DNA from: Cryomorphaceae bacterium
GTDB lineage: Bacteria > Bacteroidota > Bacteroidia > Flavobacteriales_D > Sanyastnellaceae
DNA length: 64,000 nucleotides
Direction of reading: 5' to 3'
Assembly: GCA_016124575.1 (NCBI GenBank)
Contig: WGNM01000021.1
Location: 1 to 64,000, forward strand
Shown piece by piece: positions 24,651 through 33,619 of this stretch. Every line of letters starts with the position of its first letter. Positions within the stretch are counted from its first letter, which is position 1. The translations under genes and the position numbers were made by a program. The notes beneath the pieces are model-generated. The model was not told where the DNA came from, did not search any database, and worked only from the letters and a program-made list of their open reading frames with translations.

Positions 24651-25574
24651 ATGACTTTCGAAGTAACCATACTCGGCTGCGGAGCTGCGACTCCAACAAT
24701 GCGACATCTTCCAACCTCCCAATTGGTCAATGTCCACGATAAATTGTTTTTGATCGATTGCGGAGAGGGCACTCAACTGCAACTTCGAAAATACAAGATA
24801 AAGTTTCAACGTATCGAAGCTGTACTCATTTCTCACCTTCACGGTGATCACTACCTGGGCCTAATGGGGCTTATTTCAAGCATGCACCTGCTCGGAAGAA
24901 AGTCTAAACTATATATATGCGGACCTACAGCGCTGAAAGAAATCATCCTCTTGCAAATGAAACTCAGTGAGATGTACCTGTCCTTTGAATTGGAGTTTAT
25001 TTCAACCCAAACGCACGAAGGGGGAGTCATCATGTCCGACAATACATTAACCATTCGACCGATAACCCTCAAACACCGAATTCCTTGTTTTGGCTTCGTG
25101 TTTACTGAAGTAGAAAGGAAGCCGAAAGTATCCAGAGGTAGCATCGAAAGGTGGAAATTGTCTATCGCCGAAATTGTCCAACTCAAGAATAAAGTCGACA
25201 TCATTCGAAACGATGGCTCAAAATTGTTGTGGAAAGATCTAACAGAGGCGCCACCGAAACCAAGATCATTTGCCTTTTGCTCAGATACCGCATTTTCTGA
25301 AACTGTTATCGAAGATGTCAAAAATATTGACCTGCTCTATCACGAAGCTACGTTCAAAAAAGACCTCGAGAAACGAGCCAAGGAAACGTTTCATTCTACC
25401 GCTGAACAAGCAGGAATGGTGGCGAAATTGGCCAATGTCGGACAGTTAATGATCGGTCACTTTAGTTCGAGATATACCGACGATAACGAGTTGTTGCACG
25501 AAGCGCAATCTGTTTTCCCAAATACCATTCTTGCCAACGAAGGACTAACCGTGAATGTTAAATCGCTTCTGTGA
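24651..25574 (+). CDS. rnz: Ribonuclease Z
   Basis: A 307-residue metallo-beta-lactamase-fold nuclease that trims the 3' ends of tRNA precursors. The zinc motif HxHxDH is at residues 62-67 in ISHLHGDHYLGL; the N-terminal TILGCGAATPT and LIDCGEGTQLQLR match the family. Later ligands are in FCSDTAF, LYHEATF and FHSTAEQAG, and the C-terminal IGHFSSRY segment holds the final His. The length matches the short (RNase ZS/ElaC) form. The start lies only two or three bases after a terminator T run. Confidence 0.95.
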   Translation: MTFEVTILGCGAATPTMRHLPTSQLVNVHDKLFLIDCGEGTQLQLRKYKIKFQRIEAVLISHLHGDHYLGLMGLISSMHLLGRKSKLYICGPTALKEIILLQMKLSEMYLSFELEFISTQTHEGGVIMSDNTLTIRPITLKHRIPCFGFVFTEVERKPKVSRGSIERWKLSIAEIVQLKNKVDIIRNDGSKLLWKDLTEAPPKPRSFAFCSDTAFSETVIEDVKNIDLLYHEATFKKDLEKRAKETFHSTAEQAGMVAKLANVGQLMIGHFSSRYTDDNELLHEAQSVFPNTILANEGLTVNVKSLL

Positions 25575-25584
25575 ATAACTCCGC

Positions 25585-25615
25585 TTGATTTGTTCGATGT
25601 TGTAACATACCTTTG
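25585..25615 (+). promoter_or_regulatory. Bacteroidota-type promoter of the LuxR regulator gene
   Basis: TTG (25585-25587), 20 bases, then TACCTTTG (25608-25615): a full match to the Bacteroidota primary promoter layout, 23 bases before ATG 25639. Confidence 0.65.
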
Positions 25616-25638
25616 TTATTTAGAACTATTTTAAATAA

Positions 25639-26334
25639 ATGCAGGAAGTTAGTTTAGTCATCGCCGATAGTAATATCATTGTCCGCTGCGGACTTGGCTC
25701 AATATTCAGTCAAGACACTGCTGTGCATGTAATTGGTGAGGCTACAAATGAGGTTAACTTGTTCGAATTGCTGCAAAGCTTCCAACCAAGCGTAGTTCTT
25801 ATCGACTTCTTATCACCTGGCTTTACTGTTGAAACAGTAGCTCAAATTCGCGCTAATCATCCTAAAACACGTGTTGTAGCTATTACAACTGAGCAATCAG
25901 CACATACCATAGTGAATGCACTCAAAGCTGGGGTTGATAGTTATATAAAAAAGGATTGTGACCTGCATGAAATCATCGACTCTGTGAAGGAGACGGGTAG
26001 TGGTGGGAAGTTTTTTTGCGGACAGATATTGGAAGCAATACGGGCAGAGTCAATAGATCTTGATGGACTAGAGTTACGTGAGTTCAATTGCGAGCCGGTT
26101 GCTGTTTCACCGCGTGAGTTAGAGGTTATTAGGTTGATCGCTGAAGGGTATACAAATGTCCAAATCGCTGAAAAATTGTTCCTCAGCACACACACGGTGA
26201 ACACCCATCGAAAGAATATTATGCAAAAATTGGGTGTCAATAATACAGCAGCAATTGTTATGTATGCTGTAAAAACCCAGCTAGTTAGCCCAAATAAATT
26301 CCTTTTTTCTCACCTCAAACCTGAGGTAGGTTAA
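25639..26334 (+). CDS. LuxR/NarL-family response regulator (orphan)
   Basis: A 231-residue protein with a receiver domain (residues about 4-120): acidic ADSN near the start, the phosphate acceptor in SVVLIDFLSP and the conserved lysine in SYIKKDCDL. A LuxR-type helix-turn-helix follows at about 155-215 (VSPRELEVIRLIAEGYTNVQ, then LFLSTHTVNTHRKNIMQKL). The pocket and DNA-binding elements look intact. No histidine kinase lies in the window, so it is an orphan or is paired elsewhere. Its targets are unknown. Confidence 0.9.
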   Translation: MQEVSLVIADSNIIVRCGLGSIFSQDTAVHVIGEATNEVNLFELLQSFQPSVVLIDFLSPGFTVETVAQIRANHPKTRVVAITTEQSAHTIVNALKAGVDSYIKKDCDLHEIIDSVKETGSGGKFFCGQILEAIRAESIDLDGLELREFNCEPVAVSPRELEVIRLIAEGYTNVQIAEKLFLSTHTVNTHRKNIMQKLGVNNTAAIVMYAVKTQLVSPNKFLFSHLKPEVG

Positions 26335-26466
26335 CATCTATTTTATCTTCCGGCCTTGTGATTGGCTCTCTCTATGCTTAATTTCGCGTGGGCTCATTTA
26401 AAAAGCCCTGAGGGAATAGTCCCTCCATCATGCCTAAATGAGAGGAAGATGCTCGTAAAAGACTCT

Positions 26467-27516
26467 ATGTTTAACATTCAACGCTGTGAGGTATCACGTA
26501 TCTCTCAAGTAAATTTCGACGACCTTCCATTCGGAAGGATATTTTCTGACCACATGTTCATCATGGAATATGCCGACGGCAAATGGTCACAAGGTTCAAT
26601 CGTTCCGTTTCAAAATATATCTCTTAATCCTGCTAGCTCCGTAATTCACTACGGCCAGTCTATTTTTGAAGGCATAAAAGCCTTTAGAAATGTAGATGGG
26701 AGAATATCAATTTTCCGACCTGAAGAGAACATCAAGCGCTTCAACAAATCGGCTGAGCGCATGTGCATGCCCAAATTAGACAACACGGTCTTCCTTGAAG
26801 CATTAAAGCAACTGATTGATGCAGACAATAAATGGGTACCTGAATCGATGGAAGCGTCGCTTTACATCCGCCCGTTTATGTTCTCAACAGATGAGTACAT
26901 AGGCGTTAAACCATCTGAAACCTACCGTTTCATGATTTTTACTTGTCCTGTAGGTAAATACTACGCCGGCGATGTAAAAGTGAAAGTGGAAACACATTTC
27001 GCTCGATCGGTAAAAGGTGGAACGGGCTTCGCCAAAGCGGCAGGTAATTATGCAGGTGCGTTATATCCAGCAAAAATTGCGCAAGAAGAAGGGTACCACC
27101 AATTGTTGTGGACGGATGCTGCGGAGCACAAATACATCGAAGAGTCTGGTACCATGAATGTCATGTTCCGGACAGGTAATAAAATCATCACCCCAGCCTT
27201 GAGCGATACCATTTTGAGCGGTGTGACGCGCGATTCAGTGCTAACCCTTGCCCGTGATTGGGGTTATGAGGTGGAAGAACGCCGGGTTTCTGTCGAAGAA
27301 ATCCACCAACTGCTTAAAGATGGTAAGCTAGATGAAGCTTTCGGAGCAGGAACGGCTGCTACTATAGCACCTATTCGATCTATCGGATTTGAAAACGAAA
27401 ACGTTGAATTGCCGCCCTACAGCGGATGGGAGTTTGCTCCAAAAGCAGCCCAAACTTTAATCGATATCCGAAGAGGTCGTACCAATGATCCTTTTAATTG
27501 GAACACCTACATCTGA
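26467..27516 (+). CDS. ilvE: Branched-chain amino acid aminotransferase
   Basis: A 349-residue fold-type IV PLP enzyme that makes or degrades leucine, isoleucine and valine with 2-oxoglutarate. ATG 26467 is chosen because the family starts close to the motif SRISQVNFDDLPFGRIFSDH; a longer reading adds 35 unlikely residues. The core has SSVIHYGQSIFEGIKAFRN, the PLP-lysine region FAKAAGNYAGALYPAKIAQE, and EESGTMNVMF. The leader upstream (26335-26466) holds a 6-bp hairpin, GAGGGA-ATAG-TCCCTC, at 26410-26425. A strong terminator follows the gene. Confidence 0.94.
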   Translation: MFNIQRCEVSRISQVNFDDLPFGRIFSDHMFIMEYADGKWSQGSIVPFQNISLNPASSVIHYGQSIFEGIKAFRNVDGRISIFRPEENIKRFNKSAERMCMPKLDNTVFLEALKQLIDADNKWVPESMEASLYIRPFMFSTDEYIGVKPSETYRFMIFTCPVGKYYAGDVKVKVETHFARSVKGGTGFAKAAGNYAGALYPAKIAQEEGYHQLLWTDAAEHKYIEESGTMNVMFRTGNKIITPALSDTILSGVTRDSVLTLARDWGYEVEERRVSVEEIHQLLKDGKLDEAFGAGTAATIAPIRSIGFENENVELPPYSGWEFAPKAAQTLIDIRRGRTNDPFNWNTYI

Positions 27517-27536
27517 AAATTTTTCTTGAAATATTG

Positions 27537-27578
27537 AAGCGGAATTCCTAAATTTTATGGAATTCCGCTTTTTTTTGC
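27537..27578 (+). terminator. Intrinsic terminator of ilvE
   Basis: A perfect 12-bp stem, AAGCGGAATTCC / GGAATTCCGCTT, with a ten-base AT loop is followed by eight or more Ts. A possible ATG at 27557 lies in the loop and right arm, so it is not a start codon for the next gene. Confidence 0.88.
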
Positions 27579-27589
27579 ATCCTTTCGGT

Positions 27590-28933
27590 ATGAAAACCCT
27601 TGTCTTAAATATTGTTCTGATTCTGTGGCTGGCCAGCGCAAGCGGACAAGGTTCGTTTCATTATGTCTTTACCATGAAAGATGCAAAATCACTCGCGCCC
27701 ATTGAAAATGCTCACATTTCTTTCTTGCCGAATGGCGGTAATGCGATATCTAACAAACAAGGAGTAGTAGAAACACGATTGAATGAACAAGTGCAGAAAA
27801 TTAAAATTTCTCACGTCCAATACGGTGATACCACAATCACCTTAGCCGGAAATTCCAACAATCTGAAACTGGTTATTCTACTTACACAAAAAAGAAACAT
27901 CCTGCCAGAAGCGAATATTTTTAATGGGCCCGACACCATCTACGGACATCCCGATTGGCACGTGGCTGACTATGTTTTTACTGAGGAAGGTATGGTGTTG
28001 TTGACGTATGGACATCGCCGAAGGTTCAAAAGGGAGAATGAGCAAGGCATTGATCTTTTCGAAGAATGCAGACTTGTATGGCTGAGCAAATTAGGCGATG
28101 TCGCATTCCAGCACCCAGTAAATGAAACATGCACAGGATTGCATAGCAACTATCCTGGAGTGCTGTTTTTAAATACCCGCGATAAAGCTTTCCAAATCAA
28201 TGCCAATGAAAATACATTGAACTTGTATCCTATCGAAAAGCGGGATTTCGAAAATAAGATCAAGCCGATCGTTGGCGAGGTTAACCCTAAAATGATTGGC
28301 ACCAGTCATTCTCCACGGTATCCAGCGTTTGATGTCTTTGCCTTTGAAACAACAGACACCGCAGCTACTGTCTTCGCTCACGTAGAAGATACCGATCTCA
28401 TGACGCAGTTCCTTTCTGAATATAAATGGATGTCGCCCAGAGGCAAACTGGAAGCTTTCAGATATGAACTTAAGACCGGCATCGATAAAGAAATAGTCGC
28501 TGGTTTTATGACAGGCTTCCCAGAAAGCATCTATTTCAAACCCCTTTATTCTCCTGTTTTTACAACAGATTCATCTGTTTACCTTTTTGATCATTACAAA
28601 GATTACCTCTATACGTTCGATAACACCTACCACACGGTCGACTCTGTGAAGATAACCTACCACAAAGGTGATTTAGGTAAGATGTGGGACGAATTTGTAA
28701 TGTTCGATAAAGCTACTAACAGAGCATTTGCCCTCTTTTCTAAATCGGGTCGCTACTCAATTCGTGAAATAAATCTGAAGAATGGCTCGATAGGTCCAAA
28801 AATCGACATCACCTGGAAATACCCCGAAAAAGTGTCCATTCAAAATGGATTTGTGTATTATCTATATCGCCCGTTCGAATCTCCCCAAAACACCTACCTG
28901 TACAAAGAACCAATTCCTGATTTGTTGAATTAA
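27590..28933 (+). CDS. Exported protein with carboxypeptidase-regulatory-like N-terminus and propeller-like body
   Basis: A 447-residue protein with a signal peptide ending near SASGQG. Residues about 25-105 resemble a carboxypeptidase-D regulatory-like beta-sandwich (SLAPIENAHISFLPNGG, then KIKISHVQYGDTTITLAGNS). The remaining 340 residues are rich in aromatic beta strands and repeats such as VYLFDHYKDYLYTFDN that suggest a beta-propeller. No catalytic motif is recognised. ATG 27590 is preferred because an earlier in-frame ATG lies inside the terminator. The role is unknown; a periplasmic or surface location is inferred. Confidence 0.75.
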   Translation: MKTLVLNIVLILWLASASGQGSFHYVFTMKDAKSLAPIENAHISFLPNGGNAISNKQGVVETRLNEQVQKIKISHVQYGDTTITLAGNSNNLKLVILLTQKRNILPEANIFNGPDTIYGHPDWHVADYVFTEEGMVLLTYGHRRRFKRENEQGIDLFEECRLVWLSKLGDVAFQHPVNETCTGLHSNYPGVLFLNTRDKAFQINANENTLNLYPIEKRDFENKIKPIVGEVNPKMIGTSHSPRYPAFDVFAFETTDTAATVFAHVEDTDLMTQFLSEYKWMSPRGKLEAFRYELKTGIDKEIVAGFMTGFPESIYFKPLYSPVFTTDSSVYLFDHYKDYLYTFDNTYHTVDSVKITYHKGDLGKMWDEFVMFDKATNRAFALFSKSGRYSIREINLKNGSIGPKIDITWKYPEKVSIQNGFVYYLYRPFESPQNTYLYKEPIPDLLN

Positions 28934-28954
28934 CCATCCGTTGTAGGTAAACTT

Positions 28955-28986
28955 TTGATGCCGTTTTTCAATGCCTTATCCATTTG
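28955..28986 (+). promoter_or_regulatory. Bacteroidota-type promoter of the DUF5723 gene
   Basis: TTG (28955-28957), 21 bases, then TCCATTTG (28979-28986), one mismatch from TAnnTTTG, 27 bases before ATG 29014. Confidence 0.5.
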
Positions 28987-29013
28987 GCTACATTCGTTGA
29001 AACAACACGTGTC

Positions 29014-30474
29014 ATGAAAAGACTTCTAACTCTATCGCTTATTTCGTTTTGTCTTTCTGGACTTGCACAAACGGAAATAGGCGTTTTCTCGGCAACAGGA
29101 CGTGGCGCAGCCCTGCCTTTCGTAACAGACTATCATTGTGTGGGTATCAACCCTGCGAATTTAAATCTAACCCCGGAATATGAGGGAAAGACAATCACGT
29201 TCGGATTTCTGGAAGGAGCAGGATCGATGTATTCTGAATATCTTACAAAGTCTGAATTGAAGAACATTGCTTTCCAAAAAGACTTCGACATGCTGAGTCA
29301 AAGCGAACGGTCAGACTACGCTGCGCGACTTGCGGATAAAGAGACAGCAATCAGCTTGAATACAATCGCTTCTGGTATAGCGGTTAACAATGAAAAACTT
29401 GGTGGTTTCGCTTTTGTTGTTCGCGACAGAGTGAACATGAGCGCCACGCTCGGACCTCAGTTGTCTGAGTTGGTGTTCCTCGGTAAAACATCTTCTTACT
29501 TCGAAGAGTTGGTGCTAAACAACGGCGATACAATTCCAAATACAGGCAATTTGCCAGCCGACACGCTGAACATGGTTGAGTCTGGGGTTATTTCTCCTGC
29601 CAATGCATTGAAATTGGCCGACCTGCTGGCAAATTCTAGAATGGGCTTTTCATGGATTCGTGAGTACAATCTGGCTTATGGTAAGCGCCTTTACCGCGAT
29701 GAAACAATTGAAATTCACGGTGGAATAGGGGGTAAGTTCATTACTGGAAATGCATGGCTAGAAGTAGATGCTACGTCTAACAATGTACAAGCTTTCTCAG
29801 CCCTATCTCCAGTTTTCGATATCAACTACGGTGAAATAGCTCAAAACAATCCTTCTGCGCTTGATCAAAACGCTGGTCGATTCACGCCCGTAGGAAAAGG
29901 GTGGGGTGTTGATCTTGGTGCCACGGTTGTCGTTAAACAAAAGCTATTGCTTTCCGCTTCCATAACCGATATCGGAAGAATAAAATGGACAGGTAATCTG
30001 TATGAATTGAACAATCAACTTTTTACAGACTTTACCGATGCTGGAGCGGAAACAAACAACTTGGTGAGCGAATTACTCAATTTCGCTAGTCCAACAAGTG
30101 TTTTCGAATGGACAGGTACCAGTGAGCGAACAACGAAATTGCCGACAACTGCTCGTGTTGGAGCTGGATACGTAGTGTCGCCAAAACTGCGTCTAGCGGT
30201 CGACGCTGTAATGCCTGTGAATGATGTTGTTGTGAACTACTCCGATCCAATTATCGCGGCAGGTGCTGATTTGAAAATTTTCTCATTCATGCAATTGAGC
30301 GCTGGTGCAATAGGCGGCGGTGATAGAGAACTTAAAATACCTGTTGGAATAACGTTTATTGCCGGCAAAGGCGCTTATGAAGCTGGTTTCGCTTCACGTG
30401 ATATGATTACGTGGTTTGCCGAAACAAACCCTACTGCATCACTCAGCTGGGGCTTCTTGCGTTTCCGCATTTAA
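29014..30474 (+). CDS. DUF5723-family outer membrane barrel protein
   Basis: A 486-residue protein with a signal peptide ending at GLAQ. The mature start FSATGRGAALPFVTDYHCVG followed by INPANLNLTP matches the DUF5723 opening, a Bacteroidota family of predicted beta-barrels related to the FadL/PorV group. The body alternates amphipathic strands and glycine-rich turns and ends in a short barrel strand (SLSWGFLRFRI). Function is unknown; PorV-like relatives take part in transport or in T9SS export. It sits alone with its own promoter. Confidence 0.75.
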   Translation: MKRLLTLSLISFCLSGLAQTEIGVFSATGRGAALPFVTDYHCVGINPANLNLTPEYEGKTITFGFLEGAGSMYSEYLTKSELKNIAFQKDFDMLSQSERSDYAARLADKETAISLNTIASGIAVNNEKLGGFAFVVRDRVNMSATLGPQLSELVFLGKTSSYFEELVLNNGDTIPNTGNLPADTLNMVESGVISPANALKLADLLANSRMGFSWIREYNLAYGKRLYRDETIEIHGGIGGKFITGNAWLEVDATSNNVQAFSALSPVFDINYGEIAQNNPSALDQNAGRFTPVGKGWGVDLGATVVVKQKLLLSASITDIGRIKWTGNLYELNNQLFTDFTDAGAETNNLVSELLNFASPTSVFEWTGTSERTTKLPTTARVGAGYVVSPKLRLAVDAVMPVNDVVVNYSDPIIAAGADLKIFSFMQLSAGAIGGGDRELKIPVGITFIAGKGAYEAGFASRDMITWFAETNPTASLSWGFLRFRI

Positions 30475-30598
30475 GCATTTGTCCTACACGCTATTGGTCA
30501 TTCGCCTCACAAATTGTCTTTGAGCAACGCGGCATCTTTGTCTTGTCATTGCAACAGGTGCTTGTCATCTGATGAACGATAAAAAAAGTTTCTGGTTT

Positions 30599-30637
30599 AA
30601 ATCCGGTCCATAACGATGGGCCGGATTTATTTTTTTT
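30599..30637 (+). terminator. Intrinsic terminator in the DUF5723-to-membrane-protein gap
   Basis: An 11-bp stem (AAATCCGGTCC / GGGCCGGATTT, one T-G pair) with an eight-base loop is followed by an eight-T run. It lies 125 bases after the DUF5723 stop, further than usual. Confidence 0.8.
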
Positions 30638-30699
30638 CATTAACACTACTTAACCTTGAGTTTCGTTCCTTTTTAACAACTTCGTTAAAAGCGAATATC

Positions 30700-30954
30700 A
30701 TGACTGTAACGCGAAATATTTATGCCTATGTACTTGCATCGTTGGTGCTGGTAATTACCATTTTTGCCCTGCTGGGTATATGGGACATCATTCAATGGGA
30801 ACAGTTTATCCACCTTTTTTGGAAGGCGTTTTACTCGTTGCTCATCGTGTTTTTCTCGGCTCTAATTGTCTTGTTCATTTTCTCGACAATCTACAAGTCA
30901 CCAGAAGGGGAGCAACAATCGTCTGAAAGAAAACAATCTGCGCAAGTAGAATAA
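30700..30954 (+). CDS. Small two-helix membrane protein
   Basis: An 84-residue protein with two hydrophobic helices: about residues 9-31 (YVLASLVLVITIFALLGIW) and about 40-64 (FWKAFYSLLIVFFSALIVLF), then a short hydrophilic tail rich in Glu, Ser and Gln. ATG 30700 is used because earlier frames run through the terminator. It precedes msrA by 46 bases. I recognise no family; it could help anchor or regulate a partner in the inner membrane. Confidence 0.7.
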   Translation: MTVTRNIYAYVLASLVLVITIFALLGIWDIIQWEQFIHLFWKAFYSLLIVFFSALIVLFIFSTIYKSPEGEQQSSERKQSAQVE

Positions 30955-31000
30955 CGGGAACCTCAATCTGTTTTCTATCTTCGTTAGATAAATCAAAATT

Positions 31001-31549
31001 ATGGAATTAGCAACGCTTGGTGCTGGATGCTTTTGGTGTGTAGAAGCTGTATTTTTAGATCTGAATGGAGTTGAAAGTGTTAAGTCTGGATACTCGGGCG
31101 GACATATTAAAAATCCAGCTTATAAAGAGGTGTGCACGGGTAGAACCGGACATGCTGAAGTAGTGCAAATCGCATACGATCCAGAAATCATTTCATTCGG
31201 TGAAATCCTCGAGGTCTTTTGGATGGTGCATGATCCAACAACGTTAAATCGCCAGGGGGCGGATGTCGGAACGCAATACCGCTCTGCTATATTTTACCAC
31301 AACGACGACCAGAAGGAAGTTGCTGAATTGGCGAAAGCTACTGCCGATGAAAGCGGCGATTGGGCTGCTCCAATTGTTACTGAAATTTCTGCATTTGAAG
31401 TCTTCTACCCAGCTGAAGATTACCACAACAATTACTTTGCTCTGAACGGAGATCAGCCTTATTGCAGCGCTGTGGTAAGGCCAAAGGTTGAGAAGTTTCG
31501 CAAGCTGTTTAAAGATAAATTAAAGACGCGTCAGCAAGAGAATGGATAA
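31001..31549 (+). CDS. msrA: Peptide methionine sulfoxide reductase A
   Basis: A 182-residue enzyme that reduces the S form of methionine sulfoxide in oxidised proteins. The active site GCFWC is at residues 9-13, with Cys10 as nucleophile; [52 protein letters not shown] and [10 protein letters not shown] complete the MsrA pattern. A possible second resolving Cys occurs in PYCSAV near the C-terminus. It lacks a signal peptide, so it is cytoplasmic. It overlaps the DUF4112 gene by eight bases, so both are probably translated from one message. Confidence 0.96.
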   Translation: MELATLGAGCFWCVEAVFLDLNGVESVKSGYSGGHIKNPAYKEVCTGRTGHAEVVQIAYDPEIISFGEILEVFWMVHDPTTLNRQGADVGTQYRSAIFYHNDDQKEVAELAKATADESGDWAAPIVTEISAFEVFYPAEDYHNNYFALNGDQPYCSAVVRPKVEKFRKLFKDKLKTRQQENG

Positions 31550-32042
31550 ACGAACTGTAGTGGAAACCATTATCGATGGCAAATCGAAGGAAAAGAAAAG
31601 TTGGATTGAGCAATTTGCCAAATTGCTCGATAGCAAATTTAAAATTCCGGGTACCGATATGTCTTTTGGTGTCGACCCTCTCATTGGTTTGATACCCGGA
31701 GCAGGTGATGTGGTTACCTACATCATGAGCGCTTTGCTTATCATCGCGATGTTTCAAAAAGGAGCATCTGGAAAGCTCGTCATGAAAATGCTCGGAAATG
31801 CTGCGCTCGATATGCTAGTAGGGAGCATTCCAATTCTAGGTTCCATTTTCGACTTCACATACAAAGCCAACGACCGCAATGTGCGTTTGTTCAATGAATA
31901 CCAAGTCGAAGGAAAACATAAAGGAACAGGGCTTGGATATATTCTTCTTTTCATCGGAATAATCTTCGCCCTGCTCATTGTTTCAATAGGCATTGCCGCC
32001 TACACAATCTCTCTTATAGCTGGTTGGGTAGCTAATCTTTAG
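31542..32042 (+). CDS. DUF4112 membrane protein
   Basis: A 166-residue protein. The DUF4112 core is clear: [20 protein letters not shown] and [20 protein letters not shown], followed by [18 protein letters not shown]. Helices near 55-77 and 130-158 are hydrophobic. Family function is unknown. It starts inside the last codons of msrA (eight-base overlap) and its end overlaps the convergent lipoprotein gene by four bases. Confidence 0.9.
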   Translation: MDKRTVVETIIDGKSKEKKSWIEQFAKLLDSKFKIPGTDMSFGVDPLIGLIPGAGDVVTYIMSALLIIAMFQKGASGKLVMKMLGNAALDMLVGSIPILGSIFDFTYKANDRNVRLFNEYQVEGKHKGTGLGYILLFIGIIFALLIVSIGIAAYTISLIAGWVANL

Positions 32043-32590
32043 TTGTCCAACGCATCGAGTCTTTCTATTTCTTTATCTAGAATTTCTTCGATTGATTTGC
32101 GTGTCACTTCGTCTATTTTCGCATCGGCTTTAGCCTTCTTCTTCATGAATCGCAACATGGCGTTTTTCTTGATTTCGTAGGCTATGAAAACAGTGTACTC
32201 ACCTTCTTTGATGTACTTTTCTTCTCCCATCTTGCGCAAGTCTGCAATCTCTGTTGCTGTTACTTCACGTATCAAGGTCTGAAACTTATCGTTGATGTCA
32301 CTGCCGCTAGATGTCTGTGTATCAGCCAAATATTGATCTGTTACAACGCGAATATTTGTCTGCACTTGCTGCGCCAATTCGCGTTTTGCTTCAATATCTG
32401 CTTTGCTCTTGGCTACGTTGTCGTTTGTAGATGAACCTTTACCTACAGCTCTGAAAAATCGATTGTTACTCTCGTATGAAGATCCAGAAAAAGGTTCTTT
32501 AACGCGATCTCCAAGTTCTTTGTTGGCACACTGAGTTAACAATAAACTAAGTGGCAACATGAATAATATCATTTTCATTTTTGTCTTCAT
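32039..32590 (-). CDS. LPP20-like lipoprotein
   Basis: A 183-residue lipoprotein: MKTKMKMILFMLPLSLLLTQ followed by the lipidated Cys21. The sequence FFRAVGKGSSTNDNVAKSKA with ADIEAKRELAQQVQ resembles LPP20-family lipoproteins, where an alanine-rich helix follows a GxG.s turn. The C-terminal part is highly charged and helical. The start could also be the Met five residues later. It is the last of four same-strand genes, 42 bases after the previous one. Location is probably the inner face of the outer membrane. Confidence 0.75.
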   Translation of the reverse strand: MKTKMKMILFMLPLSLLLTQCANKELGDRVKEPFSGSSYESNNRFFRAVGKGSSTNDNVAKSKADIEAKRELAQQVQTNIRVVTDQYLADTQTSSGSDINDKFQTLIREVTATEIADLRKMGEEKYIKEGEYTVFIAYEIKKNAMLRFMKKKAKADAKIDEVTRKSIEEILDKEIERLDALDN

Positions 32591-32632
32591 AACATTTGGT
32601 TTTGCTCTGGTGCATGAAAAATCATGCCATCG

Positions 32633-33580
32633 TTATTTTGAAAGTCCAATTTGGGTTCTGTATGTGCTATCACTGTTGTGATTGAGTTGCCAATAGGGCA
32701 AAAGTTCGGTGTGAATCAATGTGGCCTCAGTAGTGAGTTCCTGCGCTGCAGCTCCCCATCCATCCACATATGTTTCTTCCCATCTGCGTATGGTGTGCGG
32801 AAATGATTTGTCTGCATATATCCTCAGTACACGCTTCAATTCAGGGTATTCAACGGTATAGACAATTTCGTTCTCGTTCTCAGCCAATCGCAATTCAGCA
32901 TTGTAGGCTGTGAATTCTATGTGCAACAAGCGGATGTATGTCAATGCTGGTACAACTTTGAATTTCCCAACGGGCAAAGCTTCCGGATTCATGCGAAGTG
33001 ATGTCCACAAGCCGTCTTCAAGTATCTCCGCTTTCATCTCGAAATCTTTATCGCCTTCACTTTCAAAGTACGAAAACAGTCGTGCCCTATATCCATTTGC
33101 TACCTGATTCATCTGTATGAATGCATGTCCACACCACTCTTGCACACTCGATGTAGCCTTCATCGGCTGATGAAATGCCTCGGTGTCGACTGGCGTGAAC
33201 GCTGATGTCATAACAGAATATGGATAGATTCCAGTAAGAAATTTCTTGACGTTGTTGATTTTCATAACGCGGACGTCATTTCCATCTTCTTGGTCGCTTT
33301 TCACTTGTTTGTCTGAATCAAATGGCTCTGTGACATAGATTTGAACAGCCTCTCCAGCGCGCAATTCTCCATACCGCGCTTGCTTGAGTTCAAATGTATT
33401 TACTTCGCCCAATCCTGAATACCAATAGGCTTTGAACGCATCTGATGGTTCTGAATAGGTAGGGGTAGATTTGGTTTCTGGCGTGGACGATGCACAACTC
33501 AAGGCGATGCATAATACGGCAGACAAAGAGCCAAAAATCAGTTTGAAATAGATCGATTTCATCATTGATGTTTTCTCCAA
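32633..33580 (-). CDS. Lipoprotein of the type often labelled septum formation inhibitor Maf in Bacteroidota
   Basis: A 315-residue lipoprotein (lipobox near LCIALSC). The segments FKAYWYSGLGEVNTFELKQA, RYGELRAGEAVQIYVTEPF, TGIYPYSVMTSAFTPVD and SVQEWCGHAFIQMN match a Bacteroidota family often annotated as Maf. It has none of the nucleotide pyrophosphatase motifs of true Maf, and it is exported, so that label looks wrong. Function is unknown. It lies 39 bases after the PLP enzyme gene on the same strand. Confidence 0.72.
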   Translation of the reverse strand: MEKTSMMKSIYFKLIFGSLSAVLCIALSCASSTPETKSTPTYSEPSDAFKAYWYSGLGEVNTFELKQARYGELRAGEAVQIYVTEPFDSDKQVKSDQEDGNDVRVMKINNVKKFLTGIYPYSVMTSAFTPVDTEAFHQPMKATSSVQEWCGHAFIQMNQVANGYRARLFSYFESEGDKDFEMKAEILEDGLWTSLRMNPEALPVGKFKVVPALTYIRLLHIEFTAYNAELRLAENENEIVYTVEYPELKRVLRIYADKSFPHTIRRWEETYVDGWGAAAQELTTEATLIHTELLPYWQLNHNSDSTYRTQIGLSK

Positions 33581-33619
33581 AATTAAGCTAATAACAGCTC
33601 GGTAGCTATCACGAATGTA

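Noticed and set aside
27557-27589. Earlier start for the 447-residue exported protein
   Set aside because: The ATG lies in the ilvE terminator hairpin, and the signal peptide starts at 27590.
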